A DNA stretch of 11,675 nucleotides from Bacteroidales bacterium. Its GTDB lineage: Bacteria; Bacteroidota; Bacteroidia; Bacteroidales; VadinHA17. Of this stretch, positions 1-6,268 are shown in pieces (positions within the stretch are counted from its first letter, which is position 1; each line of letters starts with the position of its first letter). The notes under the pieces were generated by a model. It had not been told where the DNA came from, did not search any database, and worked only from the letters and a program-made list of their open reading frames with translations. Position numbers and translations under genes: made by a program. Where the stretch lies: assembly GCA_003162595.1 (NCBI GenBank), contig PMNJ01000084.1, positions 6,313-17,987 on the forward strand, written 5' to 3'.

Positions 1-47
1 ATATTTCCGCATCCTATTATTGAAACTCTGTTGTTTATCATTTCCAT
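1..47 (-). CDS. Start of a Rossmann-fold NAD(P)-binding protein, possibly pyrroline-5-carboxylate reductase-like; cut by left edge
   Basis: Reading the minus strand from the ATG at 47-45 gives MEMINNRVSIIGCGN followed by an incomplete ATN codon (Ile or Met) at the window edge. A hydrophobic beta strand running into GCGN is the start of a dinucleotide-binding Rossmann fold. IIGCGNMG is typical of pyrroline-5-carboxylate reductase (ProC), and the incomplete codon allows Met, but other NAD(P)-binding families begin similarly. A second in-frame ATG at 41-39 is an alternative start. The leader is AT-rich with a purine stretch (AAAAAAGAAA) about 8-17 nt upstream and no true Shine-Dalgarno sequence. 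The gene is divergent from the short-chain dehydrogenase at 366. Only 15 codons are visible, so the family is a guess; the existence of a gene is more likely than its identity. Confidence 0.5.
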   Translation of the reverse strand, partial: MEMINNRVSIIGCGN

Positions 48-74
48 GTAAATTATTTCTTTTTTAATATCTCA

Positions 75-149
75 ATAAATGTTTAGCGCAAATCTCATGT
101 TTTCATATTAACAAATATTTGCTAAATTATTATATAAATGTTCGCAAAT
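75..149. repeat. Two short direct repeats, ATAAATGTT (0-3 nt) CGCAAAT
   Basis: The first copy (75-93) reads ATAAATGTT-TAG-CGCAAAT and the second (134-149) reads ATAAATGTT-CGCAAAT without the three-base spacer; their starts are 59 bp apart. Between them is ATTTGC (117-122), the reverse complement of GCAAAT. The second copy includes the candidate -7 box of the minus-strand gene. The pair may bind a regulator or may be a decayed duplication. Confidence 0.4.
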
Positions 150-152
150 ATA
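145..152 (-). promoter_or_regulatory. Candidate -7 box (TATATTTG) for the left-edge gene
   Basis: The minus strand reads TATATTTG, a perfect match to the Bacteroidota -7 consensus TAnnTTTG, about 98 nt upstream of the ATG at 47. No TTTG or TTG lies 19-21 nt further upstream, so the -33 half is missing. In DNA this AT-rich a chance match is possible. Confidence 0.3.
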
Positions 153-336
153 AGATTATTAGTTTAAGTATGACATAATAATCGGCCGTTTAGATTAATA
201 TTTTATATCTTCAATTTTTCCCTGGCACTGCTGATGTAATGGGTAAATAAATTGATTTATAACCAGCTTTGGATTTTATTTTCGTGATTATCGGGAGTTA
301 ATTTAATTAAATATCTTTAGTAATAATTTTAGGCTC

Positions 337-354
337 ATAACTGAATTAAGTTAT
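337..354. repeat. Inverted repeat ATAACT-N6-AGTTAT before the short-chain dehydrogenase start
   Basis: Perfect 6-bp arms with a 6-bp spacer end 11 bp before the ATG at 366. The position would suit an operator or a weak hairpin in the leader of the dehydrogenase mRNA. The arms are short and AT-rich, so chance is a real alternative. Confidence 0.3.
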
Positions 355-365
355 AAAGTAATAAA

Positions 366-1055
366 ATGAATATAATTGTTAATGGAGGAACAAGAGGTAT
401 CGGCAAGGAGATAGTAAATATCCTTGCGCAAGATATTAGCAATCAAATTTTTATTACAGGAAGAAATGAAAAGGTTTTAAAAAGTCTTTCAGACAGATAT
501 AAGAATGTTAAATCGTTTCCTTTAGATATGTCGCTTTTTGACATTCAGAATGAGAAGTTCATAGCGGCAGTTTCCAAACATTTTGGAAGAGTTGACATTC
601 TCATTAATATCGCAGGATACCTTATTGCTAAAGATTTCCTTCAGATGACAAATGATGAAGCCAGGCTGATGATGGAAACAAACTTTTTCGGACCTGCTTC
701 GCTGATAAGAGTATTAAAACCAATAATGTCGTCAGGATCCCATATAGTTAATATCTCTAGTATGGGAGGTTTCCAGGGGAGTGCCAAGTATAAGGAGCTC
801 TCCTACTATAGCGCATCAAAAGCTGCATTAGCCTGTCTTACAGAGTGTTTAGCAAATGAATTCACAGAGTACGGTATTAGCATAAACTGCCTGGCCCTCG
901 GGGCAGTCCAGACAGAGATGCTTGAAGAAGCATTCCCCGGTTACAAAGCTCCTGTTGATGCAAAACAAATGGCTGAATTTATTGCTGGTTTTGCTTTGAC
1001 CGGGCATAAGTTTTTTAATGGGAAGATATTGCCGGTTGCGATTAATAATCCTTGA
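366..1055 (+). CDS. SDR family NAD(P)-dependent oxidoreductase
   Basis: This is a cytoplasmic classical short-chain dehydrogenase/reductase of 229 residues, slightly short for the family (about 250). It shows the cofactor-binding glycine motif NGGTRGIG at residues 6-13 (usually TGGTRGIG), the structural NIAG at 81-84 (usually NNAG), the active-site Asn106, a Ser at 131-132 in NISSMGG, and the catalytic YSASK with Tyr148 and Lys152. All of the catalytic Asn-Ser-Tyr-Lys set is present, so it should be active. The segment NCLALGAVQTEM (174-185) replaces the usual NPGxVxT. The substrate cannot be read from the sequence; the family acts on sugars, 3-oxoacyl chains and many alcohols. The ATG at 366 is chosen because the glycine motif begins six residues later; the leader is AT-rich without a Shine-Dalgarno sequence. 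It stands alone and its stop codon overlaps the end of buk on the other strand. Confidence 0.9.
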   Translation: MNIIVNGGTRGIGKEIVNILAQDISNQIFITGRNEKVLKSLSDRYKNVKSFPLDMSLFDIQNEKFIAAVSKHFGRVDILINIAGYLIAKDFLQMTNDEARLMMETNFFGPASLIRVLKPIMSSGSHIVNISSMGGFQGSAKYKELSYYSASKAALACLTECLANEFTEYGISINCLALGAVQTEMLEEAFPGYKAPVDAKQMAEFIAGFALTGHKFFNGKILPVAINNP

Positions 1056-2115
1056 TCTCGATTTTGCCATCCAATGCCAATAGTCCATTAAAGGCAAGCG
1101 CTTTCAGTTCATCCTCACCTGGATAGACAACGACATTCGCTATAAAACTGACCATAGACCTGATATCATTGATATTAGTATCCTGATATGCCATACCTCC
1201 GGTAAGAATGATAGCGTCGACTTTCCCGTTTAATACAGCTGCCATTGCTCCTATCTCTTTTCCTATCTGGTAAGATGCAGCTTTTCTGATGAGAATAGCT
1301 TTCTTATCGCCTTCTTCGGCCATCTTACATACCTCAATAAAATTATTGGTGCCGAGATATGCTACCATCCCTCCTTTTCCTGTAATCATCTCCTTAAGCT
1401 CAGCATATGAAAATCTTCCACTGAAACAAAGGTCGACTAACTGCCTGGAGGGCAGACCGCCTGAGCGTTCCGGCGAGAAAGGACCATCGCCATTCAATGC
1501 ATTATTCACATCAATTACCCTTCCATTTTTATGGGCCCCGACACTCACACCTCCACCCATATGCGCAACAACGAGGTTTAGATTTTCATATTTCTTTCCA
1601 ATGGAAGTCGCATAAATGCGGGCAACTGCTTTTTGGTTCAGTGCATGAAAAATAGATTTTCTTTCAATTTCAGGATGTCCGGATATTCTGGCAATTGACT
1701 GTAGTTCATCTACAACCACAGGATCAACAATGAACGCCGAGGCACAACATAAAGAAGATGCAATATCATCAGCAATAAGTCCGCCTAAATTGCTTGCATG
1801 CTGACCTGAAACCCCATCTGCCAAATCATCCTTCATCCTTTGATTGACTTTATAGACACCTGATTCAATGGGTTTTATCAGACCACCTCGACCAACTACC
1901 GCGGCGATCCTTTCAAGTTTCGTTTTTCGTTCCGTCAATTCATTCATTATCAGATTTCTTCTGAAATGGAACTGATCGGTAATTTTTTCAAACTTCTTCA
2001 ATTCATCAGAAGAATGTCGCAGAGTCTTTTCAAAAACTAATTTTTCTTCTTCAAAGAGAGAAAATTTGGTTGATGTAGATCCCGGATTGATTGCCAGAAT
2101 TAGTCGGTTTATCAT
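1042..2115 (-). CDS. buk: Butyrate kinase
   Basis: Butyrate kinase converts butyryl phosphate plus ADP to butyrate plus ATP, reversibly, in the cytoplasm; many members also accept isobutyrate and other branched short acids. The 357-residue protein has the normal length of the ASKHA-fold acetate/butyrate kinase family. Visible signatures are the N-terminal phosphate loop NPGSTSTK (10-17), VGRGG (74-78), DPVVVDE (131-137), HMGGGVSVGAH (185-195), the Buk-typical NGDGPFSPERSGGLP (208-222), the adenosine-side TGGM (305-308) and YPGEDE (331-336). GPFSPERSG separates it from acetate kinase, which has TPVEGLIMGTRSG at that place. It is the last gene of the six-gene unit, 34 bp after the divergent phosphotransbutyrylase. 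Its TAA stop lies inside the end of the convergent SDR gene (14-bp overlap), so there is no room for a dedicated terminator between them. Confidence 0.95.
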   Translation of the reverse strand: MINRLILAINPGSTSTKFSLFEEEKLVFEKTLRHSSDELKKFEKITDQFHFRRNLIMNELTERKTKLERIAAVVGRGGLIKPIESGVYKVNQRMKDDLADGVSGQHASNLGGLIADDIASSLCCASAFIVDPVVVDELQSIARISGHPEIERKSIFHALNQKAVARIYATSIGKKYENLNLVVAHMGGGVSVGAHKNGRVIDVNNALNGDGPFSPERSGGLPSRQLVDLCFSGRFSYAELKEMITGKGGMVAYLGTNNFIEVCKMAEEGDKKAILIRKAASYQIGKEIGAMAAVLNGKVDAIILTGGMAYQDTNINDIRSMVSFIANVVVYPGEDELKALAFNGLLALDGKIEIKDY

Positions 2116-2149
2116 AAATCAGATTGGTTTCCGGTTGTTCTTTCAGACA

Positions 2150-3052
2150 TTATGCCATCAGGCATGACAGAACTATACAGTAATACTTGGATAATTCGCT
2201 TTCACTTCTCGACATCACAACGACAGGTTTTTCCGTTCCCCTTATCAGTCCGGCCAATTCACTTTTGGCAAAGAGCATAAGCCCCTTATAGAACGGATTA
2301 CTCGATTCCAACGAGGGAAAGAGGAGGATATCAGCATCGCCATTAACAGGGGAATCAACTCCTTTGATTTCAATACTTTTTTTATCGCATGCAAGGAATA
2401 TGTCCAATGGGCCATCCATAACACAATTTTTTATCTGATTGCGGTCGGCCATTTTACACATTATTGAGTAATCAACAGAATTCTCAAAATGGCGGTTCAT
2501 CTTTTCAGAGGCACCAATAAGAGCAATTTTGGGCTTTTTAATACCAAACTTCTGTGCCATCTCAATTGCATACCGGGCCATGGCGACCTTCTGATCAAGG
2601 TTAGGAAAGGGAATAACTGCAGTATCGGTAATAAACAGAAGTTTATGATATGCAGGTATTTGCATTGCACATACATAGCTCAGGACAGAATCCGGGAGCA
2701 TCAATCCCTTTTCTTTATCCATTACAGTTTTGAGGAATTTATCTGTCCCTACAAGACCTTTCATTACAATATCTGCCTCCCCGGTTTTTGCCAATCTTAC
2801 GGCTTCGGAAGATGCCTGGCTCTCATTATCTGATTCAACCAGTGTGAAGATCTTGTCATCAATCCCCGCAGCTTTGCATGTTTTTCTGATTTCGGAAAGT
2901 TTTCCGATAAGAATAGCTTCAATAATACCCTTTTTAACCGCTTTATTGATTGCACAAATGGTATTCGTATCCTGTGCCCAGGCAACAGCAACATAATGCT
3001 TCTTTTTAAGTGCAAGCACCTTTTCCTCCATCTGTTCCAGGGTCCTGATCAT
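2150..3052 (-). CDS. Divergent phosphate butyryltransferase paralogue (PTA_PTB family)
   Basis: This 300-residue protein belongs to the phosphate acetyl/butyryltransferase family and is the same length as the canonical Ptb encoded 7 bp upstream, from which it probably arose by an old tandem duplication. Shared blocks include ADIVMKGLVGTDKFLK (93-108), NQIKNCVMDGPLDI (205-218), GDADILLFPSLESSNPFYK (238-256) and MSRSES (280-285). Several positions conserved in ordinary Ptb differ. The RTGxLLSHxAxFE block is LPDSVLSYVCAM (119-130), without the Arg and the SH pair. TDxAMNIAP is TDTAVIPFP (142-150). SEVAGD is SPVNGD (234-239). The end, YCIVLSCLMA, is also unusual. The frame is intact, so it is not a pseudogene. 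It may have another acyl specificity, or it may act as a partner subunit of the canonical enzyme. The start at 3052 keeps a gap of only 7 bp, containing AGAAAGA as a possible weak ribosome-binding site. Confidence 0.85.
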   Translation of the reverse strand: MIRTLEQMEEKVLALKKKHYVAVAWAQDTNTICAINKAVKKGIIEAILIGKLSEIRKTCKAAGIDDKIFTLVESDNESQASSEAVRLAKTGEADIVMKGLVGTDKFLKTVMDKEKGLMLPDSVLSYVCAMQIPAYHKLLFITDTAVIPFPNLDQKVAMARYAIEMAQKFGIKKPKIALIGASEKMNRHFENSVDYSIMCKMADRNQIKNCVMDGPLDIFLACDKKSIEIKGVDSPVNGDADILLFPSLESSNPFYKGLMLFAKSELAGLIRGTEKPVVVMSRSESELSKYYCIVLSCLMA

Positions 3053-3059
3053 AATCTTT

Positions 3060-3962
3060 CTATCTGCTTGCGGCTGCAGCTAAAAGTATGCTGTCGAATT
3101 TTGCCTGTTCCGAATCTGATCTTGAAGTCAGCACTATCGGCACCATGGCTCCCAGAATTATTGATGCTACTTTAGCTTTAGCAAAGAAAACCAATGACTT
3201 GTATAATACATTGCCCACTTCAATATCAGGCATCAGCAAAAGATCAGTATCGCCGGCTACTTCACTTTTGATCCCCTTAAGTTGCGCACTCTCAAGACTT
3301 ACGGCATTATCGAATGCGAGAGGACCGTCAATAATGCAATTTTTTATCTGATCGCGTTGATTCATTTTTGAGAGAAGGGCTGCATCGAGAGTGGCCTGCA
3401 TATTCTCATTAACCATTTCTACAGCGCCAAGAACAGCAACCTTTGGCATTTTATAACCGAGACGGTTAAGACAAGCAACGGAATTGTTGACGATGGCTAT
3501 TTTGTCATGAAGAGTCGGCGCAATATTCATGGCTACGTCGGTAACAGCAATCACTTTTTTATAGGTATCCACTTCAAAAAGTGCAAAATGCGACAACAGA
3601 TTACCGGTTCTCAGTCCCCACTCCTTATTAAGAACGCATTTAAGTACAGTGGAAGATCCGATCTTTCCCTTCATCAGTATATCTGCTTGTCCGCTGCTAA
3701 CCATTCTTACAGCAGTCTCGACAGATTTCTCAGCATTGGGTTCATGAACTATTCTGACCCCAGTAATATCATAATTATTTGACTTACAAATATTTTCAAT
3801 TTCCTCTTTATCCCCGACAAGAACTGGTTCAATAATGTTGTCTTTCCACGCTTTTATAATTGCACCTAATGAATGTTGATCCTGTGCAGGTGCAAGAACG
3901 AGTTTTTTTCTGGGTCCGCCTTCAACGAGACGTTTCAGGTCATTCATATTTTTTAACACCAT
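3060..3962 (-). CDS. ptb: Phosphate butyryltransferase (phosphotransbutyrylase)
   Basis: Ptb converts butyryl-CoA plus phosphate to butyryl phosphate plus CoA, the substrate for Buk; relatives also use isobutyryl-, valeryl- and isovaleryl-CoA. The 300-residue product has the family's usual length and retains the diagnostic blocks: ADILMKGKIGSS (93-104), GLRTGNLLSHFALFE (116-130), TDVAMNIAP (141-149), a KVAVLGAVEMVN block (174-185), MNQRDQIKNCIIDGPLAFDN (200-219), SEVAGDTDLLLMPDIEVGN (233-251) and the phosphate-site VLTSRSDS (277-284). It lies 24 bp after ackA and 7 bp before its divergent paralogue, so the two Ptb proteins are probably made from the same mRNA. The first ATG (3962) is taken; a second in-frame ATG at codon 6 is also possible, and neither has a clear Shine-Dalgarno sequence. 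Of the two Ptb proteins this is the one I expect to be a standard catalyst. Confidence 0.93.
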   Translation of the reverse strand: MVLKNMNDLKRLVEGGPRKKLVLAPAQDQHSLGAIIKAWKDNIIEPVLVGDKEEIENICKSNNYDITGVRIVHEPNAEKSVETAVRMVSSGQADILMKGKIGSSTVLKCVLNKEWGLRTGNLLSHFALFEVDTYKKVIAVTDVAMNIAPTLHDKIAIVNNSVACLNRLGYKMPKVAVLGAVEMVNENMQATLDAALLSKMNQRDQIKNCIIDGPLAFDNAVSLESAQLKGIKSEVAGDTDLLLMPDIEVGNVLYKSLVFFAKAKVASIILGAMVPIVLTSRSDSEQAKFDSILLAAAASR

Positions 3963-3986
3963 AGAATCAGGTTTTTAAATTATTAT

Positions 3987-5195
3987 CTAAACTTTGTGAT
4001 GTTCAACAATCTCGCGGGTTTCAGATGCTATAACAAATTCTTCATTTGTCGGAACTACCATAACAGTTACCTTGGACTCTTTCTTGCTGATAACCAACTC
4101 CTTGCCATGAGCTCCAGCATTCGCATTCCGGTCAAATATGAGACCCATAAATTCAAGGTCTTTACAAATATTCTCCCGGGTTTCTGATGCGTTTTCACCG
4201 ATTCCACCAGTAAAAATCAGAAGATCCACGCCTCCCATAGCGGCAGCATAAGCTCCGATATACTTTTTCACACGGTAGTCATACATTCTAAGAGCCAGTA
4301 TGGCACGCTCTTCGCCCTCTTCAGCCGCTGATTCGACCTCTCTCATATCGGATGAGATACCTGATATACCCAAAACGCCACTATGCTTATTAAGGAGCGT
4401 ATTCAGGGAAGAATAATCTATTTCTTCCTTTTCCATTATTAAAGTGAGCGCTCCTGCGTCAACATCGCCCGATCTGGTACCCATAATTAGTCCTTCAACA
4501 GGTGTGAGTCCCATTGAAGTATCAAGTGATTTGCCATCTTTTATGGCAGTGATCGATGCACCATTACCAAGATGGCATGTAATGATTTTTTGCGTGCTAT
4601 AGCCCAGGTTTAGAATTTCGCAAGCTCTTTTGGAAACATAGCTGTGACTGGTTCCATGAAAACCATAACGCCTGATCCCATATTTTTTGTAGAGTGAATA
4701 AGGAAGGGCATACATGAAGGTATAATCAGGCATTGTCTGATGAAATGAAGTATCAAAAACGCCAACCTGCGGCACATTGGGAAGAACTGTTTTCATTGCA
4801 TAAATTCCTTTAAGATTGGCAGGGTTATGCAGAGGAGCAAGGTCCGAACAATCTTCAACTCCTTTAATAGTCACATCATCGAGATAACAGCTTCCCTTGA
4901 AAGTCTCACCACCATGTACAAGACGATGACCGATAGCATCTATTTCGTTCAGATTTTTTATCACTCCCCTTTTTTTACTTACCATTAAACCAAGCAGATA
5001 CTCAATACCTGTCTGATGATCAAGTATCTCACCATCAAGTTTTACTTTATCGCCGTCAAATCTTTCGTTTTTCAGGAATGATCCTTTTAATCCGATTTTC
5101 TCAACTATTCCCTTTGCCAGAACCACTTCCGAGGTCATATCGAAAAGCTGATATTTGATTGAAGAACTACCGCAGTTAAGAACTAATATTTTCAT
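3987..5195 (-). CDS. ackA: Acetate kinase
   Basis: Acetate kinase makes acetate and ATP from acetyl phosphate and ADP, reversibly, in the cytoplasm. The protein has 402 residues, the standard length. Using the well-studied Methanosarcina thermophila enzyme as a guide, all key residues are at matching places: Asn7 in NCGSSSIK (7-14), Arg91 in GHRLVHGG (89-96), Asp148 in VFDTSFHQT (146-154), His180 in FHGTSHSYVS (179-188), Arg241 in MGTRSGDVDAG (238-248) and Glu385 in TNEE (383-386). HLGNGASI (208-215) and the adenine-side FTGGIGENASETR (328-340) are also intact. It should be fully active. The ATG at 5195 directly precedes the conserved first strand KILVLNCG. It sits between the hydroxyacyl-CoA dehydrogenase (47-bp gap) and ptb (24-bp gap), separated from its partner pta by one gene. 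Confidence 0.97.
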   Translation of the reverse strand: MKILVLNCGSSSIKYQLFDMTSEVVLAKGIVEKIGLKGSFLKNERFDGDKVKLDGEILDHQTGIEYLLGLMVSKKRGVIKNLNEIDAIGHRLVHGGETFKGSCYLDDVTIKGVEDCSDLAPLHNPANLKGIYAMKTVLPNVPQVGVFDTSFHQTMPDYTFMYALPYSLYKKYGIRRYGFHGTSHSYVSKRACEILNLGYSTQKIITCHLGNGASITAIKDGKSLDTSMGLTPVEGLIMGTRSGDVDAGALTLIMEKEEIDYSSLNTLLNKHSGVLGISGISSDMREVESAAEEGEERAILALRMYDYRVKKYIGAYAAAMGGVDLLIFTGGIGENASETRENICKDLEFMGLIFDRNANAGAHGKELVISKKESKVTVMVVPTNEEFVIASETREIVEHHKV

Positions 5196-5242
5196 TATGG
5201 AGATGTTTTTTAATAAAAGTAATTATAAGAGGAATGGCGTAT

Positions 5243-6211
5243 TTACTCGCCTATAAAGGAATTCTTAGTAACCTTCACCCCATCTTTATTATATTCGTAA
5301 AATCCTCTGCCTGTACGTCTTCCCCACTGGTTGGCCCTGACAAGCCTTTTAAGAAGAGGAGAAGATTTGTATTTCAGGTCCCCAAATTCATCATACAGGT
5401 TTTCACACCACCTGAGTATTTTATCAAGACCGATCTTATCAGCCATCTCAAAAGGTCCCAATGGAAGACCAAACCCGACTTTCATTGTAAGATCGATATC
5501 CTCCATTGTTCCGACACCTTCCATCAGGATTTCACAAGCTTCATTAATAAAAGGAACAATCAGCCTGGTGCTGATTATACCAGGAGATTCTTTTACCGGA
5601 ACTACCTTCTTGCCTATTAAATGGGCAAATTTCATCGTATTCTCATAAGCTTCCTGTGATGTGTAAAGACCTTTGACAATTTCCACAATCCTGGCATCTG
5701 CTTCTGGAGTAAGAAAATGGAAACTCACACAACGGTCCTTATGGATGAGATCAGCAGTTAATTCAGTAATAACCTGTGTTGAGGAATTTGTTGCAATTAT
5801 TGTATCTCTGCCTACATAAGATTCAATTTTCTTTAATATTTCCGCACGCACATTATGGCTATGTTCCCTGACCGATGATTTGATAGCTTCAATTACAATA
5901 TCGCATCCTTTGAAATCTGTATAGTCGATGGTACCCTTTATACGTGATAATATTCCAAGTTTTTCGGAATTGGTCATACCCCACCGTTCAATCATACGGT
6001 CAAGTTCTTTTGCCAGATCAACAAATGCCTGATCTATCTTTTGTTGATTCAGGTCAAGTATGATCACATCCAATCCCCTGGAACTTACCATCCGGGCGAT
6101 ATTCTGTCCAACGGAACCTGCACCTACTATTCCAACCCGTGAGAATAAGGTTTTTAGCTTATTATCCTTTGATAGTCCGTAATCCTCCAGCCGTTCATTA
6201 TTTTCTGCCAT
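5243..6211 (-). CDS. 3-hydroxyacyl-CoA dehydrogenase family protein (3-hydroxybutyryl-CoA dehydrogenase-like)
   Basis: The 322-residue protein has both domains of NAD-dependent 3-hydroxyacyl-CoA dehydrogenase. The N-terminal Rossmann domain has GAGSVG (30-35) and Asp53 after the second strand, which favours NAD. The C-terminal dimer domain includes GLPLGPFEMADKIGLD (248-263) and GRRTGRGFYEY (297-307). Members interconvert acetoacetyl-CoA and 3-hydroxybutyryl-CoA. Measured against the human catalytic set, Ser144, His165 (SFHFL) and Glu177 are present with correct spacing, but the catalytic Asn of PGFxVNR is Thr215 in PGIISTR, and the HFFNP Asn is Thr168 in HFLTP. Activity or substrate may therefore differ. 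About 24 residues precede the Rossmann strand, longer than clostridial Hbd; the ATG at 6211 is the only upstream Met in frame. It lies between pta and ackA, which suggests a role in the same acyl-CoA pool, but no thiolase or crotonase is encoded nearby. Confidence 0.87.
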   Translation of the reverse strand: MAENNERLEDYGLSKDNKLKTLFSRVGIVGAGSVGQNIARMVSSRGLDVIILDLNQQKIDQAFVDLAKELDRMIERWGMTNSEKLGILSRIKGTIDYTDFKGCDIVIEAIKSSVREHSHNVRAEILKKIESYVGRDTIIATNSSTQVITELTADLIHKDRCVSFHFLTPEADARIVEIVKGLYTSQEAYENTMKFAHLIGKKVVPVKESPGIISTRLIVPFINEACEILMEGVGTMEDIDLTMKVGFGLPLGPFEMADKIGLDKILRWCENLYDEFGDLKYKSSPLLKRLVRANQWGRRTGRGFYEYNKDGVKVTKNSFIGE

Positions 6212-6268
6212 ACCTGTATTATTAAAATATGATGTTACTTATTTAAGTTAATATGAGTTACTCTGGAT

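Larger units (their letters stand above)
48..365. other. AT-rich divergent intergenic region
   Basis: This 318-bp stretch separates the minus-strand gene at the left edge from the plus-strand short-chain dehydrogenase, so it should hold two divergent promoters. I see no convincing coding potential. It contains a perfect TAnnTTTG box on the minus strand (145-152), a twice-repeated ATAAATGTT...CGCAAAT motif (75-93 and 134-149), a palindrome CAAATATTTG (112-121) and an inverted repeat just before the dehydrogenase start (337-354). For the plus-strand gene only weak boxes are visible: TATCTTTA (312-319) and TAATTTTA (324-331), each one mismatch from TAnnTTTG and without a clear upstream TTTG. Confidence 0.6.

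Noticed and set aside
179..197. Inverted repeat TAATC-N9-GATTA around CGGCCG as an operator or terminator
   Set aside because: Only 5-bp arms with a 9-bp spacer and no T-run; not distinguishable from chance in AT-rich sequence.
1289..1615. Plus-strand open frame of 108 codons opposite buk
   Set aside because: It is antisense to conserved Buk blocks (the NGDGPFSPERSG region) and has no promoter or recognisable domain.
2150..3052. Divergent ptb paralogue as a pseudogene
   Set aside because: Full family length, an intact frame, close operon spacing and many retained motifs argue for a maintained protein.
3088..3351. Plus-strand open frame of 87 codons opposite ptb
   Set aside because: A composition shadow of the ptb reading frame, with no homology that I recognise.
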